NCBI GenBank assembly: GCA_020633235.1
Contig: JACKEA010000009.1
Coordinates: forward strand, 62,001-126,000
Length of the DNA stretch: 64,000 bases
From: Polyangiaceae bacterium
Lineage (GTDB): Bacteria > Myxococcota_A > Polyangia > Polyangiales > Polyangiaceae
Direction: 5' to 3'
Under the pieces are notes generated by a model. That model had not been told where the DNA came from, ran no database searches, and was given only the letters and a program-made list of their open reading frames with translations. Below, one piece after another: positions 36,460 through 44,654 of this stretch; position 1 is the first letter of the stretch; each line of letters starts with the position of its first letter. The translations under genes and the position numbers were made by a program.

Positions 36460-38169
36460 ATGCCGCGCGAATCCAACATCCCGTTGTTTCTCTGGATCGC
36501 GACGGCCGTGCTCGCCCACCTCGCCTGGGGCGGGGGCGCGACGCGGGTGTCGCGAATGATCGAGGAGACCCTCGACATCCAGCGGTTCGCGCGCAGCGTG
36601 CAGCTCTCGGTCCAGGCGGCAACCGGCAGCACCGAAGTCACCTTGATCGAGGACAAGCCCAGCGAGCCGAAGGACGACCCCACGCCCAAGGCGGACGCCC
36701 CCGAGGATCCCACCGACCCGGCGGACGACCCTGAAGAGATCGCTCTCCCCGAGAAGGAGAAGGAAAAGAAGAAGGAGCCCGAGCCGGAGAAGCCCAAGCC
36801 CGAGCCGGAGAAGCCCAAGCCCGAGGTAGCGAAGAAGGCGGAGGCGGCAGAAGCAAAGACCCCGCCGGAGCTCCCCAAGATGGATCCCAAGAAGCGGATC
36901 GCCGTCGTTCAACACGTGGACGATCCGAATCAGAAGGACAATCCCAACGCGGAGTTCATCGGCGACCAAGCCAATCACGTCAAGAAGCAGACCCAGGCCC
37001 GCATCACCTCCACCGATCAGAACGACAAGAACCCCACGCCGGGCGGCAACCACACCGGCCCCACCAACGATCCTGGGGACTCGGACGAGGCTCGCGTCGC
37101 GCAATCCGACGACCACGAGGGAGAGAAGGACCGCGCACCTGACCCTGCCCCCCCAGCGGACGTTGGGAAAGCGGCCCAAGAGCCCGCCCAAGCGGCGGGC
37201 GCCCCCAAGCCCGCTCCCAAACCCGCGGCCACCCGGCCCGAGCCCGCGCAGAGCGAGAAAGTCGCCAGCAAGGGCAGCGAGGCCCGCCCGGATACGCTCG
37301 CCGGAGAGAGCGGCGCCTATTCCGTCTCGTCCCCTCGGGAAGCTCGGCGCGAGGTCAAGGCGCAGAAGAAGCGCAGGAAGAAGAAGCGCCTCCCCCCTGC
37401 CAAGTACCAGGACGATCGGCTGCTTGGCTTCGGAGCGATGGGCACTACCAAGAACGGCATTCGGTTGAGCCTGAGCCCGCGCGCAGCGGTCAAGGCCATC
37501 GGGCAAGATCGACTGGCGATGGAGCGCAAGCTGGACGGTGAACGGCGACGCAGCAAGCACCGCGGCTCCTGGAAGTCGCAAGGCATCGAGCGCTGGCGGA
37601 GCGCGATCGAGAACTACGTGCCCAGCGTGCAGCCAGGGAACCAGACCGCGCTCAACACCGCGCGCGTGCCCTTCGCGAGCTACCTGAACGCCATCCACAA
37701 TCGTCTGCACCCCATCTTCGCGGACTCGTTCTTGGCCTCCCTCGACAGCCTACCGGCCAACCACCCGATGAATCGGCCGGACATCAAGACACATCTGGAG
37801 ATCGTGCTCAGCCAAGACGACGGCCGCGTCGTGCGCATGGGCGTGACCCGCACCAGCGGCGTCACCGCCTTCGACATCGCCGCTCTCGAGTCCGTACAAC
37901 GCGGTTCGCCCTATGGCGCGCCGCCACGGGAAATCGTGTCGCCGGACGGCAACGTCTACTTTCACTGGGAGTTCTACCGGAACCCGTACTACGCGTGCTC
38001 GACCTACTTCGCGCGCCCCTACATCCTGAAGGTCAAGCCGAAGACGGCGCCTCCGGAGGTCAACCCCCCGAAGGAGCCCTACGATCCGAAGGAAGGCCCG
38101 CCGCCCTCCGACCAGCGCCATGGCAAGGCTCAGCGTCCTGCTCTGGAAAAGCACGCAGCGCTGAGGTAA
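36460..38169 (+). CDS. TonB-like energy-transducing protein
   Basis: 569 aa. One N-terminal TM (residues ~8-25, PLFLWIATAVLAHLAWGGG), then a long charged Pro/Glu/Lys linker with EPEKPKPEPEKPKPE, ~200 low-complexity residues, a basic stretch (KKRRKKKR) and a C-terminal ~140-residue domain with YLNAIHNRLHPIF and GRVVRMGVTRTSGVTAFDIAALESVQRGSPYGAPP, characteristic of TonB C-terminal/AgmX-type folds. Such proteins span the periplasm to couple the proton motive force to outer-membrane machines. ExbB/ExbD genes are not adjacent. No SD is visible. Confidence 0.82.
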   Translation: MPRESNIPLFLWIATAVLAHLAWGGGATRVSRMIEETLDIQRFARSVQLSVQAATGSTEVTLIEDKPSEPKDDPTPKADAPEDPTDPADDPEEIALPEKEKEKKKEPEPEKPKPEPEKPKPEVAKKAEAAEAKTPPELPKMDPKKRIAVVQHVDDPNQKDNPNAEFIGDQANHVKKQTQARITSTDQNDKNPTPGGNHTGPTNDPGDSDEARVAQSDDHEGEKDRAPDPAPPADVGKAAQEPAQAAGAPKPAPKPAATRPEPAQSEKVASKGSEARPDTLAGESGAYSVSSPREARREVKAQKKRRKKKRLPPAKYQDDRLLGFGAMGTTKNGIRLSLSPRAAVKAIGQDRLAMERKLDGERRRSKHRGSWKSQGIERWRSAIENYVPSVQPGNQTALNTARVPFASYLNAIHNRLHPIFADSFLASLDSLPANHPMNRPDIKTHLEIVLSQDDGRVVRMGVTRTSGVTAFDIAALESVQRGSPYGAPPREIVSPDGNVYFHWEFYRNPYYACSTYFARPYILKVKPKTAPPEVNPPKEPYDPKEGPPPSDQRHGKAQRPALEKHAALR

Positions 38170-38206
38170 AGCCGAATCAACGTGCCGGACGTCGGCGGAG
38201 AATTGC

Positions 38207-39298
38207 GTGACGAGCTCGTCCACTACCGAACCGTCACCAGCTGAAGAGGGCGAAACCCGCGGCGAGCGGCCGGCGGCGCTACGCCCGCGGCTCGAGCGTG
38301 CCCCCGACAGCTGGTGGCTGCCTGCCGTGGCCATCGTGCTGTGGCTCAGCACCGTCGTCGCCCACGTGCTCTCCCCCGCCCTACCCGGATGGCGAGCAGG
38401 CATCGAACGCACCATCATCACCACGGATCGCATCGGCGCGATCCTGAGTCAGGTGGGCGTCGTCGCCGGTTGCTTGCTCGCCTTCGGCCTCTTGATCGAA
38501 ACGCTGAAGGACAGTCGGCTGAGCATCGGCTACCGCGTGGGCATCTCGCCCTTCGTCGCCGCTGTGATCACCACGGCGATGGCCGCCGCCACCCGACCGC
38601 TCCCCATCTTGCTGGCCCTCGTGCTCAGCGTCCTCACGGCTATCATCGCGCTGACCGCCTCGGTCCCCACGTTGATGTCGGAAAAGACCCGTGGCCTCGG
38701 CATGGTGTTGGGCCTCGCCGGCATCGCTTCCGTGGTCAACGCCAGTGCCCGGCTGCTCGCACTGCGCGCCAGTCAAGAAGCGCTGGCTTCGCTGTTCGAC
38801 GTCGCGCGCACGCTGGCCACCATCGCCATGGTGCTGGAGCTCGGCGCTTGGCTGATCGGCATGGCGTGGCTCAGCGCGAAGAACGTGCGCCGCCTGGCGG
38901 TCTTCCTCGGGATTGCGGTCTTCGTCGCCGTCGCCGTGGGACTCATGGCGGCCGCCGGAAAGAGCTACGACGCAGGGCCTTGGACGGTGCTGGCGTCCCG
39001 GGCCGTGGGAGAGCTGACGCGCCACCCGCGCCCCTTCGGCCCCGAGATGCTCCGCTCCGTGGTCGAGCTGCTCGAGCTGGTGGGGGCTGCGACCGCCCTC
39101 GCGTCACGTTCTCGCGGCAACGTGGCGTGCACCGCCCTCGGCCTCGCGCTGCTTGCCCGAAGCGCCACGGACATCCCCATCTTGGCCCTCGGCTTGTGCC
39201 TCGCGGCGCTGGCGGGTCCGCTCGCGCGAGTCGAGCCCAAAGTCGAGCCCAAGGAGGGCGCCGAAGGTTCGAGCGCCCCTTCCACCACGCCGCAGTAA
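38207..39298 (+). CDS. polytopic membrane protein of unknown function
   Basis: 363 aa from GTG 38207, 37 bp after the TonB-like gene. Around nine hydrophobic segments between residues 35 and 345, with few charged residues inside and a hydrophilic Pro/Glu tail. No transporter signature, P-loop or catalytic motif is visible. Probably co-transcribed with the TonB-like gene and with the response regulator that follows by 67 bp. Not recognised. Confidence 0.75.
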   Translation: MTSSSTTEPSPAEEGETRGERPAALRPRLERAPDSWWLPAVAIVLWLSTVVAHVLSPALPGWRAGIERTIITTDRIGAILSQVGVVAGCLLAFGLLIETLKDSRLSIGYRVGISPFVAAVITTAMAAATRPLPILLALVLSVLTAIIALTASVPTLMSEKTRGLGMVLGLAGIASVVNASARLLALRASQEALASLFDVARTLATIAMVLELGAWLIGMAWLSAKNVRRLAVFLGIAVFVAVAVGLMAAAGKSYDAGPWTVLASRAVGELTRHPRPFGPEMLRSVVELLELVGAATALASRSRGNVACTALGLALLARSATDIPILALGLCLAALAGPLARVEPKVEPKEGAEGSSAPSTTPQ

Positions 39299-39352
39299 CC
39301 TTTCGGAATCATGGGCTGAACCCATCCCCCGTGCATTCTTGCCTCGAATTGG

Positions 39353-39358
39353 TAACAT
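39353..39358 (+). promoter_or_regulatory. -10-like box TAACAT before the response regulator
   Basis: TAACAT ends 7 nt before TTG 39366; no SD. Supports a leaderless TTG start. Pattern inference. Confidence 0.35.
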
Positions 39359-39365
39359 TCGCGGG

Positions 39366-39818
39366 TTGGTTCAGACTCCGCTCCGCGTTTTGCTGGTCGA
39401 AGACGACCCCACCGTGTGCCGCGCTGCGGAACGCTACCTGTCCCACCGCGGACACGAGCTGATCGCCGTCGCCGGCACCTGCCGGCACGCGCTGGCGGAC
39501 GTGCGCACCTTCGATTGCGTGCTGATGGACGTGGATCTGCCCGACGGCAACGGCGTGGACGTTGCTCGACAGCTCCTCGAGCGCGGCACCACCAACGTCG
39601 TGGTCTTCTTCAGCGGTACTCAGGATCAAGATATCCGGCTCGCGGCCTCCGAGCTCGGGACTTTCGTCGCCAAGGAGGCCGGCCTTCACGCGCTGGTGAA
39701 GGCGATGGAGACTGCAGTCGTCGAGGTCAACGAGCAAGCGCTGGCGGCCAACGGCGACCCCGTGTCGAGCCGCGACAGCGAGCCGCGACTGCAGAGCGGA
39801 TTCCGTCGTACGCGCTGA
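39366..39818 (+). CDS. single-domain response regulator
   Basis: 150 aa if started at TTG 39366; the frame is open from 39153 but that part overlaps the previous gene and does not look like receiver sequence. Receiver domain: acidic pocket E12-D13-D14, phosphoacceptor D55 in LMDVDLPDG, FFSGT and K103 in VAKEAG. No output domain; the ~30-residue tail is polar. It would act through protein interaction, as CheY-like regulators do. No histidine kinase is nearby. The start codon is uncertain. Confidence 0.75.
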   Translation: MVQTPLRVLLVEDDPTVCRAAERYLSHRGHELIAVAGTCRHALADVRTFDCVLMDVDLPDGNGVDVARQLLERGTTNVVVFFSGTQDQDIRLAASELGTFVAKEAGLHALVKAMETAVVEVNEQALAANGDPVSSRDSEPRLQSGFRRTR

Positions 39819-39871
39819 TTCCGCGGCGCAGCGACAAGCTTCTGGCTGAAGATCTTGTCGGGGCGGCGCGG
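39819..39871. repeat. dispersed motif as inverted pair between response regulator and cyoE
   Basis: Left arm 39819-39839 begins right after the TGA stop (TTCCGCGGCGC then AGCGACAAGC); right arm 39854-39871 (CTTGTCGGGGCGGCGCGG). Arms are imperfect reverse complements with a 14-nt spacer. Sits between two convergent genes, where a hairpin could terminate both. Confidence 0.6.
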
Positions 39872-39933
39872 CCACGACTCTCGAGCGAGGGCCGTCCCAA
39901 AAACGTCCTGCTCACGCGAGCAGGCGCGGCCAC

Positions 39934-40827
39934 TCACAGGGCGGCAACGACGAGGGCGCCGCTGATCAGCACCAGGTACGGCAGCGAGGCGTAGAACACG
40001 GTGCGCGCCCAGCGCACGCCCGCGTTCCCTCTGAGGCCCAGGAGCGCGACGGTGACGAAGCTCGCACCCAAGATGGCGGCGAACACGGTGTACCAAAGGC
40101 CGCCCACTCCAAGCAGCGGAGGCGCGACGCTCACGGCGGCGAGCAAGATCGAATAGCTCACGATGGCGCGGCGCGTGGCAGCTTCGCCATACACGGAGGA
40201 GTACACGCACAGGCCCGCGCGCTCGTAGTCCGCCTGACGGAACAGGGAGATGGCGAGGAAGTGCGGCAGCTGCCACACCAGCAGGATCGCGAACAGCGGC
40301 AGCGCCCCCAACGACAGCGAGCCCGTGACCGCGGCCCAACCGATGAGCGGCGGGATGGCGCCCGGAATGGTGCCCACGTGCAGGGCATAGGGCGTGACCC
40401 GCTTGAGCGGTGTGTACACCAGGGCGTAGCTGACCAGCGCCACGGCGCCGAGGATCCCGGTCGCCAGATTCACCAGGAAGGTGAGCAGAAAGAGCCCCAC
40501 GACCCCGAGCGCGATGCCGAACCAGAGGGCCGTCTCAGGAGCCAAGCGACCACTGGGCAAGGGGCGACCGGCGGTGCGCTCCATGGCGCCGTCCACGTCC
40601 CGCTCGAGGTACATGTTGAGGGCGTTGGCGGAGCCCACCACCAGGGTGGTCCCGAACAGCGCCACCAGCAACTTGGGCAGGTGCAGCGACACCGGCGTGA
40701 CCACGGCTCCCGCTGCGGTGGTGATCAGCACCATGCGCGTGATGCCGGGTTTGGTGAGCTGGACGAGCGCGAGCGCGACGCTCTTCGGGTCGCGGGCGGT
40801 CGTCGCCGTTTGTGCGGTGCTACTCAT
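39934..40827 (-). CDS. cyoE: protoheme IX farnesyltransferase
   Basis: 297 aa from ATG 40827 (an upstream in-frame ATG at 40863 would add 12 residues). UbiA-type prenyltransferase converting heme b to heme o for terminal oxidases. Family features: LTKPGITRMVLITTAAG, the Asp-rich NMYLERDVDGAMERTAGRPLPSG, YTPLKRVTPYALHVGTIPGAIPPLIGW and KH-like LPHFLAISLFRQADY, with eight to nine TMs. No oxidase subunit or heme A synthase gene is near in this window. ctaB is a synonym. Confidence 0.92.
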   Translation of the reverse strand: MSSTAQTATTARDPKSVALALVQLTKPGITRMVLITTAAGAVVTPVSLHLPKLLVALFGTTLVVGSANALNMYLERDVDGAMERTAGRPLPSGRLAPETALWFGIALGVVGLFLLTFLVNLATGILGAVALVSYALVYTPLKRVTPYALHVGTIPGAIPPLIGWAAVTGSLSLGALPLFAILLVWQLPHFLAISLFRQADYERAGLCVYSSVYGEAATRRAIVSYSILLAAVSVAPPLLGVGGLWYTVFAAILGASFVTVALLGLRGNAGVRWARTVFYASLPYLVLISGALVVAAL

Positions 40828-40958
40828 GCCTGAGAGTGCGCTGAACCGGACACGGCGAGACACCGGAGCACCGGACAGCGACGGCAGGTCTATAGTTCAA
40901 GGCTGCCCGTCACGCCAGAGATCTCGAGAAGCCGTAATTTTGCAGCGTCCGCAGGAGA

Positions 40959-42164
40959 TCAAGTCGCGCGCTGGGCGCTCGCTACTGCGGAGCGCAGGGC
41001 AGCCAGCGCTTCGTCGATCACGCTCTCCGCAGAGGCGTAAGTGAAGCGAATGTGTCCTGGTGCGCCGAACGGCGTTCCAGCCACCGCGGCAATGCCGCAC
41101 ACGTCCAGCTGCCACAATGCCACGTCCACGTCGGTTTCCAGCGCCTTGCCTCCATGCTGGATTCCGTACAGGCCGGTCACGTCGGGAAACGCGTAGAACG
41201 CTCCCCGCGGCATGCTGCAGCGAATGCCCGGAATGCTCGCCAGACCTTCCACCATCTTGCTGCGGCGCGCGGCGAAGGCGTCGCGCATGCGCAGCACGGG
41301 CTCCCGCGGACCGAGCAGTGCCGCTTGCGCGGCCACCTGCGCCACCGCGGTGGGATTGGTGGTGGATTGGCCCTGCACCTTGGCCAATGCCTTGGCCACC
41401 ACCGGCGGCGCGATGCTCCAACCAATGCGCCAGCCCGTCATCGCGTAGCTCTTGCTGACGCCATCGATGACGATCAGGCGGTCCATCAAGTCCGGCGCCA
41501 CGGCAGCCAAGGAGACGTGCTCGAAGCCGTCGTAGACCAGGTCGCCGTAGATCTCGTCGACGATGACGTAGGCGTCCGTGGTGCGCAGGACCTCTGCCAG
41601 CCCCTCGAGGTCCGTTCGGGAATAGGCGCCGCCGGTGGGATTCGACGGACTGCACAGAATGATGGCTTTGGTCTTGTCGCTGATCGCCGCGCGCAGGGCG
41701 TCGGGGGACATCAGCCAGCCGTCTTCCACCCGAGTGGTGACGAAGCGCGGCGTCCCGCCGAACAGCTTCCATTGCTCTGGATAGCTGACCCAATACGGCG
41801 TGGGGATGACCACTTCGTCCCCGGGCTCGCACAGCACCATGGCCAAGTTGAACAGCGCGTGCTTGGCGCCCACGGATACGCTGATGCTCTCGAGCTTGGG
41901 GGTCCAACCGCGGTCCCGCGCGGTGGCCTGGACGATGGCTTCTTTGAGCTGCGGCGTACCCGTAACCGGTGTGTAGTGGGAGGAGCTGCCGAGAGCACGG
42001 GCAGCGGCTTCCCGGATATGCTCGGGGGTCTCGAAGTCCGGTTCCCCTACACCGAAGGTGTAGATCTTGCGCCCTTCGGCCTTGAGCTCGGCGGCGCGGG
42101 CGGTCATGGCCAGCGTCGCACTGGGGGCGACGCGCGCGAGGCGCTGGGCAAGGGTCGTGGGCAT
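40959..42164 (-). CDS. PLP-dependent aminotransferase, aspartate aminotransferase family (Ibeta)
   Basis: 401 aa, class I/II fold. PLP lysine K238 in DGVSKSYAMTGWRIGW; other blocks are FGVGEPDFETPEHI, YTPVTGTPQLKEAI, PTPYWVSYPEQ, LCSPSNPTGG and VDEIYGDLVYDG. These closely match the Thermus-type AspC that transfers the amino group between aspartate (or prephenate in some members) and 2-oxoglutarate. Starts 3 bp after tatA on the same strand. Exact amino-acid preference is not readable here. Confidence 0.92.
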   Translation of the reverse strand: MPTTLAQRLARVAPSATLAMTARAAELKAEGRKIYTFGVGEPDFETPEHIREAAARALGSSSHYTPVTGTPQLKEAIVQATARDRGWTPKLESISVSVGAKHALFNLAMVLCEPGDEVVIPTPYWVSYPEQWKLFGGTPRFVTTRVEDGWLMSPDALRAAISDKTKAIILCSPSNPTGGAYSRTDLEGLAEVLRTTDAYVIVDEIYGDLVYDGFEHVSLAAVAPDLMDRLIVIDGVSKSYAMTGWRIGWSIAPPVVAKALAKVQGQSTTNPTAVAQVAAQAALLGPREPVLRMRDAFAARRSKMVEGLASIPGIRCSMPRGAFYAFPDVTGLYGIQHGGKALETDVDVALWQLDVCGIAAVAGTPFGAPGHIRFTYASAESVIDEALAALRSAVASAQRAT

Positions 42165-42167
42165 CGC

Positions 42168-42506
42168 TCAGCCCCGCTCGTCGTCTTCGTCGTCGTCTTC
42201 GTCGTCGACGTCTTCGAACTCTGCCTCAGCGACCTTCTTCTTCTTGGCCTTGGCCTTGACCTTGGCTTTGGGACGCTCGCGGACCTCCGCCCGGGCCTTG
42301 TTCTTGCCCTTGAGCTTCTTCGGGGGACGCCGTTCTTCGAGCTCGTCGTCCTCGTCGTCGTCGTCATCTCCCTCGTCGGAGATGCCCTTCTTGAAGTTCC
42401 GGATGCCTTCGCCCAAACCCTTGCCGATCTCCGAAAGGCGGCTAGCACCGAAGAGCAGCAGCACGATGAGGGCGATGATGATGATCTGCCAGGGGCCGAC
42501 GGCCAT
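42168..42506 (-). CDS. tatA: Sec-independent translocase protein TatA/E
   Basis: 112 aa with an SD (AAGGAG 6 nt upstream). Short N-terminal TM (WQIIIIALIVLLLFGASRL) followed by the amphipathic helix GKGLGEGIRNFKKGI, the hallmark of TatA. The tail is unusually charged: a D/E run, a K/A run, and a second D/E run. TatA oligomers form the translocation pore for folded proteins. tatB/tatC are not adjacent; the aminotransferase is the next gene. Confidence 0.92.
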   Translation of the reverse strand: MAVGPWQIIIIALIVLLLFGASRLSEIGKGLGEGIRNFKKGISDEGDDDDDEDDELEERRPPKKLKGKNKARAEVRERPKAKVKAKAKKKKVAEAEFEDVDDEDDDEDDERG

Positions 42507-42643
42507 GGAAATCTCCTTACCGGAAGTTCGTGATCGTTCCTAGAGCGCATCTCGAGGCGCTGGGGGCCGCCTGCGAGGAGGTATTTCGACGAGCGCCGGC
42601 GCTGCAGATGGCGGTGTGCGCCAGAAAGAACCCGTGACGCGCT

Positions 42644-43663
42644 CTAACATCGCCGGCTGTAGCCGAGCAACGGCGCCCCGCGACGGCGCTTTCGCCATTG
42701 ATTTGCAGCGATTCGCAGCGTGAGCACCGCCAGCCCCAGCGCAGCGAGGGCCGCCGCGGGAACTACCGCCACTGCCGCCCGGGGCAAGTCGCTCTGCTCG
42801 AAGCGCGAGAGCGCGGCGAGCGCGCAGAGGCTCGGCGCTCCCCCCACGATCAGCGCGACGGCCCGACTTCGAAAACCGAAGCGGAGCATCGCCCACGCCA
42901 CCCACAGGCTCGAGAGCAGGGTCGTTGCCCCCACCCAAGCTGCACGCAAGGGCGGCGAGAGCTTGGCGCTGCGACCCCAGGGCGGCAGCCCCGTGACGTG
43001 GCCGATCTTGGCATGCACGCTGACCATGATGCCGCGCTTTGCAGCGAGGGTGAGACCTTCGAGATCCACCGCCCGCAGATCCTCACTGGGCGTGAGGCGG
43101 GTCGCCGAGAACCAGGCTCGACCCCCGCTGCCGGGCAACGGACCGCTCACTCGGGGCGCGCGCCCGGGGAAACACAACCACGTGACCCCCACGAGGGGCA
43201 CCACGATGCTCTTCGGACGCTCCGCGCCCACGCAGCCTCCCCGCGCTTGGGTGATGAGCTCTCCGGCGAACACGCCCGGACGATCGGCACCGCTGTCCCA
43301 AGCAAAGGCCGCCGCCAGGAACGTCAGCGTGAGCGCGACGCCAACGGGGATCAGGCCGAGCATCAACCGCGCCGGAGAGGCCCCCACGGCGAACAGCGCT
43401 CGGGCTTCTCCTGCTTCCGTCGCGCGCGCCATGCCGAAGGCGAAGCCCAGCGGCACGCCGATCAAGTAAGCGGTCTCGGTAGCCGCTGCCGCCAGGGCAC
43501 GGGCGAAGGGCCACGACACCTCCAGCGGAACGTCGGGGGCGAGAAGCCACGGCAACAGCCGGACCAACCCAGCGCCAGAGGCCACCACCAGCACCACGCC
43601 AGCGGCCCAGAGCGCACCTTTCAGGGCTCTTCGAGACAGGGCCTTCATGCCACAGGGGGCCAT
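42644..43663 (-). CDS. LptF/LptG-like permease
   Basis: 339 aa from ATG 43663, supported by CGGAGG 6 nt upstream. About six TMs: two at the N-terminus, one near residue 115-135, then a ~130-residue non-membrane part (RVSGPLPGSGGRAWFSATRLTPSEDLRAVDLEGLTLA) and three at the C-terminus. This 3TM-beta-3TM plan and the ALFAVGASPARLMLGLIPVGVALT segment recall the YjgP/YjgQ permeases that move lipopolysaccharide. The match is modest and no second permease is next to it. A generic membrane protein is the alternative. Confidence 0.55.
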   Translation of the reverse strand: MAPCGMKALSRRALKGALWAAGVVLVVASGAGLVRLLPWLLAPDVPLEVSWPFARALAAAATETAYLIGVPLGFAFGMARATEAGEARALFAVGASPARLMLGLIPVGVALTLTFLAAAFAWDSGADRPGVFAGELITQARGGCVGAERPKSIVVPLVGVTWLCFPGRAPRVSGPLPGSGGRAWFSATRLTPSEDLRAVDLEGLTLAAKRGIMVSVHAKIGHVTGLPPWGRSAKLSPPLRAAWVGATTLLSSLWVAWAMLRFGFRSRAVALIVGGAPSLCALAALSRFEQSDLPRAAVAVVPAAALAALGLAVLTLRIAANQWRKRRRGAPLLGYSRRC

Positions 43664-43716
43664 GATGAGCCTCCGGAGCCGCGTGGAAAACAGAAACTTT
43701 TCGAACATTTCCATGA

Positions 43717-43739
43717 TTTTGTCGGGGCGCCGCGGAACC
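43717..43739. repeat. dispersed motif copy (TTTTGTCGGGGCGCCGCGG)
   Basis: Best-preserved single arm of the family, in the divergent region between the LptF/G-like gene and the exported protein at 43841; no return arm is seen. Confidence 0.65.
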
Positions 43740-43840
43740 TCCCATCGCGCCCTTCCCGAGCGGCCTCGCTCTGTTATGCTGCCGAATGTTCTTGGGTCCC
43801 GGGTCAACAGAACCCCGAGGACACCCCTCTGGGAGGAATG

Positions 43841-44512
43841 ATGCGAAAGCTCTCGCTCGTACTCGCGCTCGCCGCGACGACCTTGGCCACCCTGCCGCGC
43901 ACCGCTTTGGCCGCCGAAGACCAGGCGGAGGCGTCCCCGACTGGTAAGGGGATCACCGGCGGAGCCCTACTGGGCGGCGAGGCCGTGATGCTCACGGAAG
44001 CGGCCTTGAAGGTGAAGCCCTGGTGGGCCTATGCCCTCGGCGGAGTAGCGGGTGGCATCGCCGGCGGCGTGGGCGGCTTCTTCATCGAAGACAGCGCCGA
44101 CACCAAGGTGTCGATGTACCTGCTGACCGGCGGGATGGCATTGGTGATCCCGACCACCGTCGCGGTGCTCAGCGCTTCCGCTTACGAGCCTCCAGCCAAC
44201 TACACGGAAGACACGGGGCCTTCGGCGGAGCCTGCCGCGGAGCCGCCCTCGGCAACCCCGGCTCCGGCCGCCGGCGCCAAAGCGACGCCTCGGAAGAAGC
44301 CGTCGAAGAAGCTGGCGCGTCACTACTCCGCACCCGCGACCCTGCACTACGGCGCAGCCCCCCCGGCGCTGGTGGGCATGGGACAGGGCAGTCTCACTCT
44401 GAGCCTGCCGGCGGTGGAAATTCGAGACATGTACTCGAAGAAAGACCTCTTCCAGTACGGCGTCTCTCAGAAGACCGAGGTGCGCGTACCGGTCTTCAAC
44501 TTCGTCTTCTGA
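43841..44512 (+). CDS. exported protein with Gly-rich membrane segment
   Basis: 223 aa from ATG 43841; an adjacent ATG at 43838 is only 1 nt from the SD GGAGG, so the second is favoured. Signal peptide (LVLALAATTLATLPRTALA), two hydrophobic segments (YALGGVAGGIAGGVGGFF and LLTGGMALVIPTTVAVL), then an Ala/Pro-rich linker, a basic KPSKKLARH patch and a conserved-looking end (SLTLSLPAVEIRDMYSKKDLFQYGVSQKTEVRVPVFNFVF). -10-like TATGCT at 43775-43780. Not a recognised family. Confidence 0.75.
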   Translation: MRKLSLVLALAATTLATLPRTALAAEDQAEASPTGKGITGGALLGGEAVMLTEAALKVKPWWAYALGGVAGGIAGGVGGFFIEDSADTKVSMYLLTGGMALVIPTTVAVLSASAYEPPANYTEDTGPSAEPAAEPPSATPAPAAGAKATPRKKPSKKLARHYSAPATLHYGAAPPALVGMGQGSLTLSLPAVEIRDMYSKKDLFQYGVSQKTEVRVPVFNFVF

Positions 44513-44654
44513 GTCGAAGCGTCGTTCGACGCGGCGGGCAGAAAAACCGCTGGGAAAATGCGGTGATGGGCCTGTCTCGGGCTTTGTCCCGGCCAGCGCT
44601 TGCCGTAACATGCCTCGCTACGGCGCTCCGTTCGACGGCGCCCCCAAGAACTTC

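Noticed and set aside
40864..40958. Possible tRNA or small RNA gene between cyoE and the aminotransferase
   Set aside because: No cloverleaf, T-loop consensus or terminator was found; nothing supports an RNA gene.
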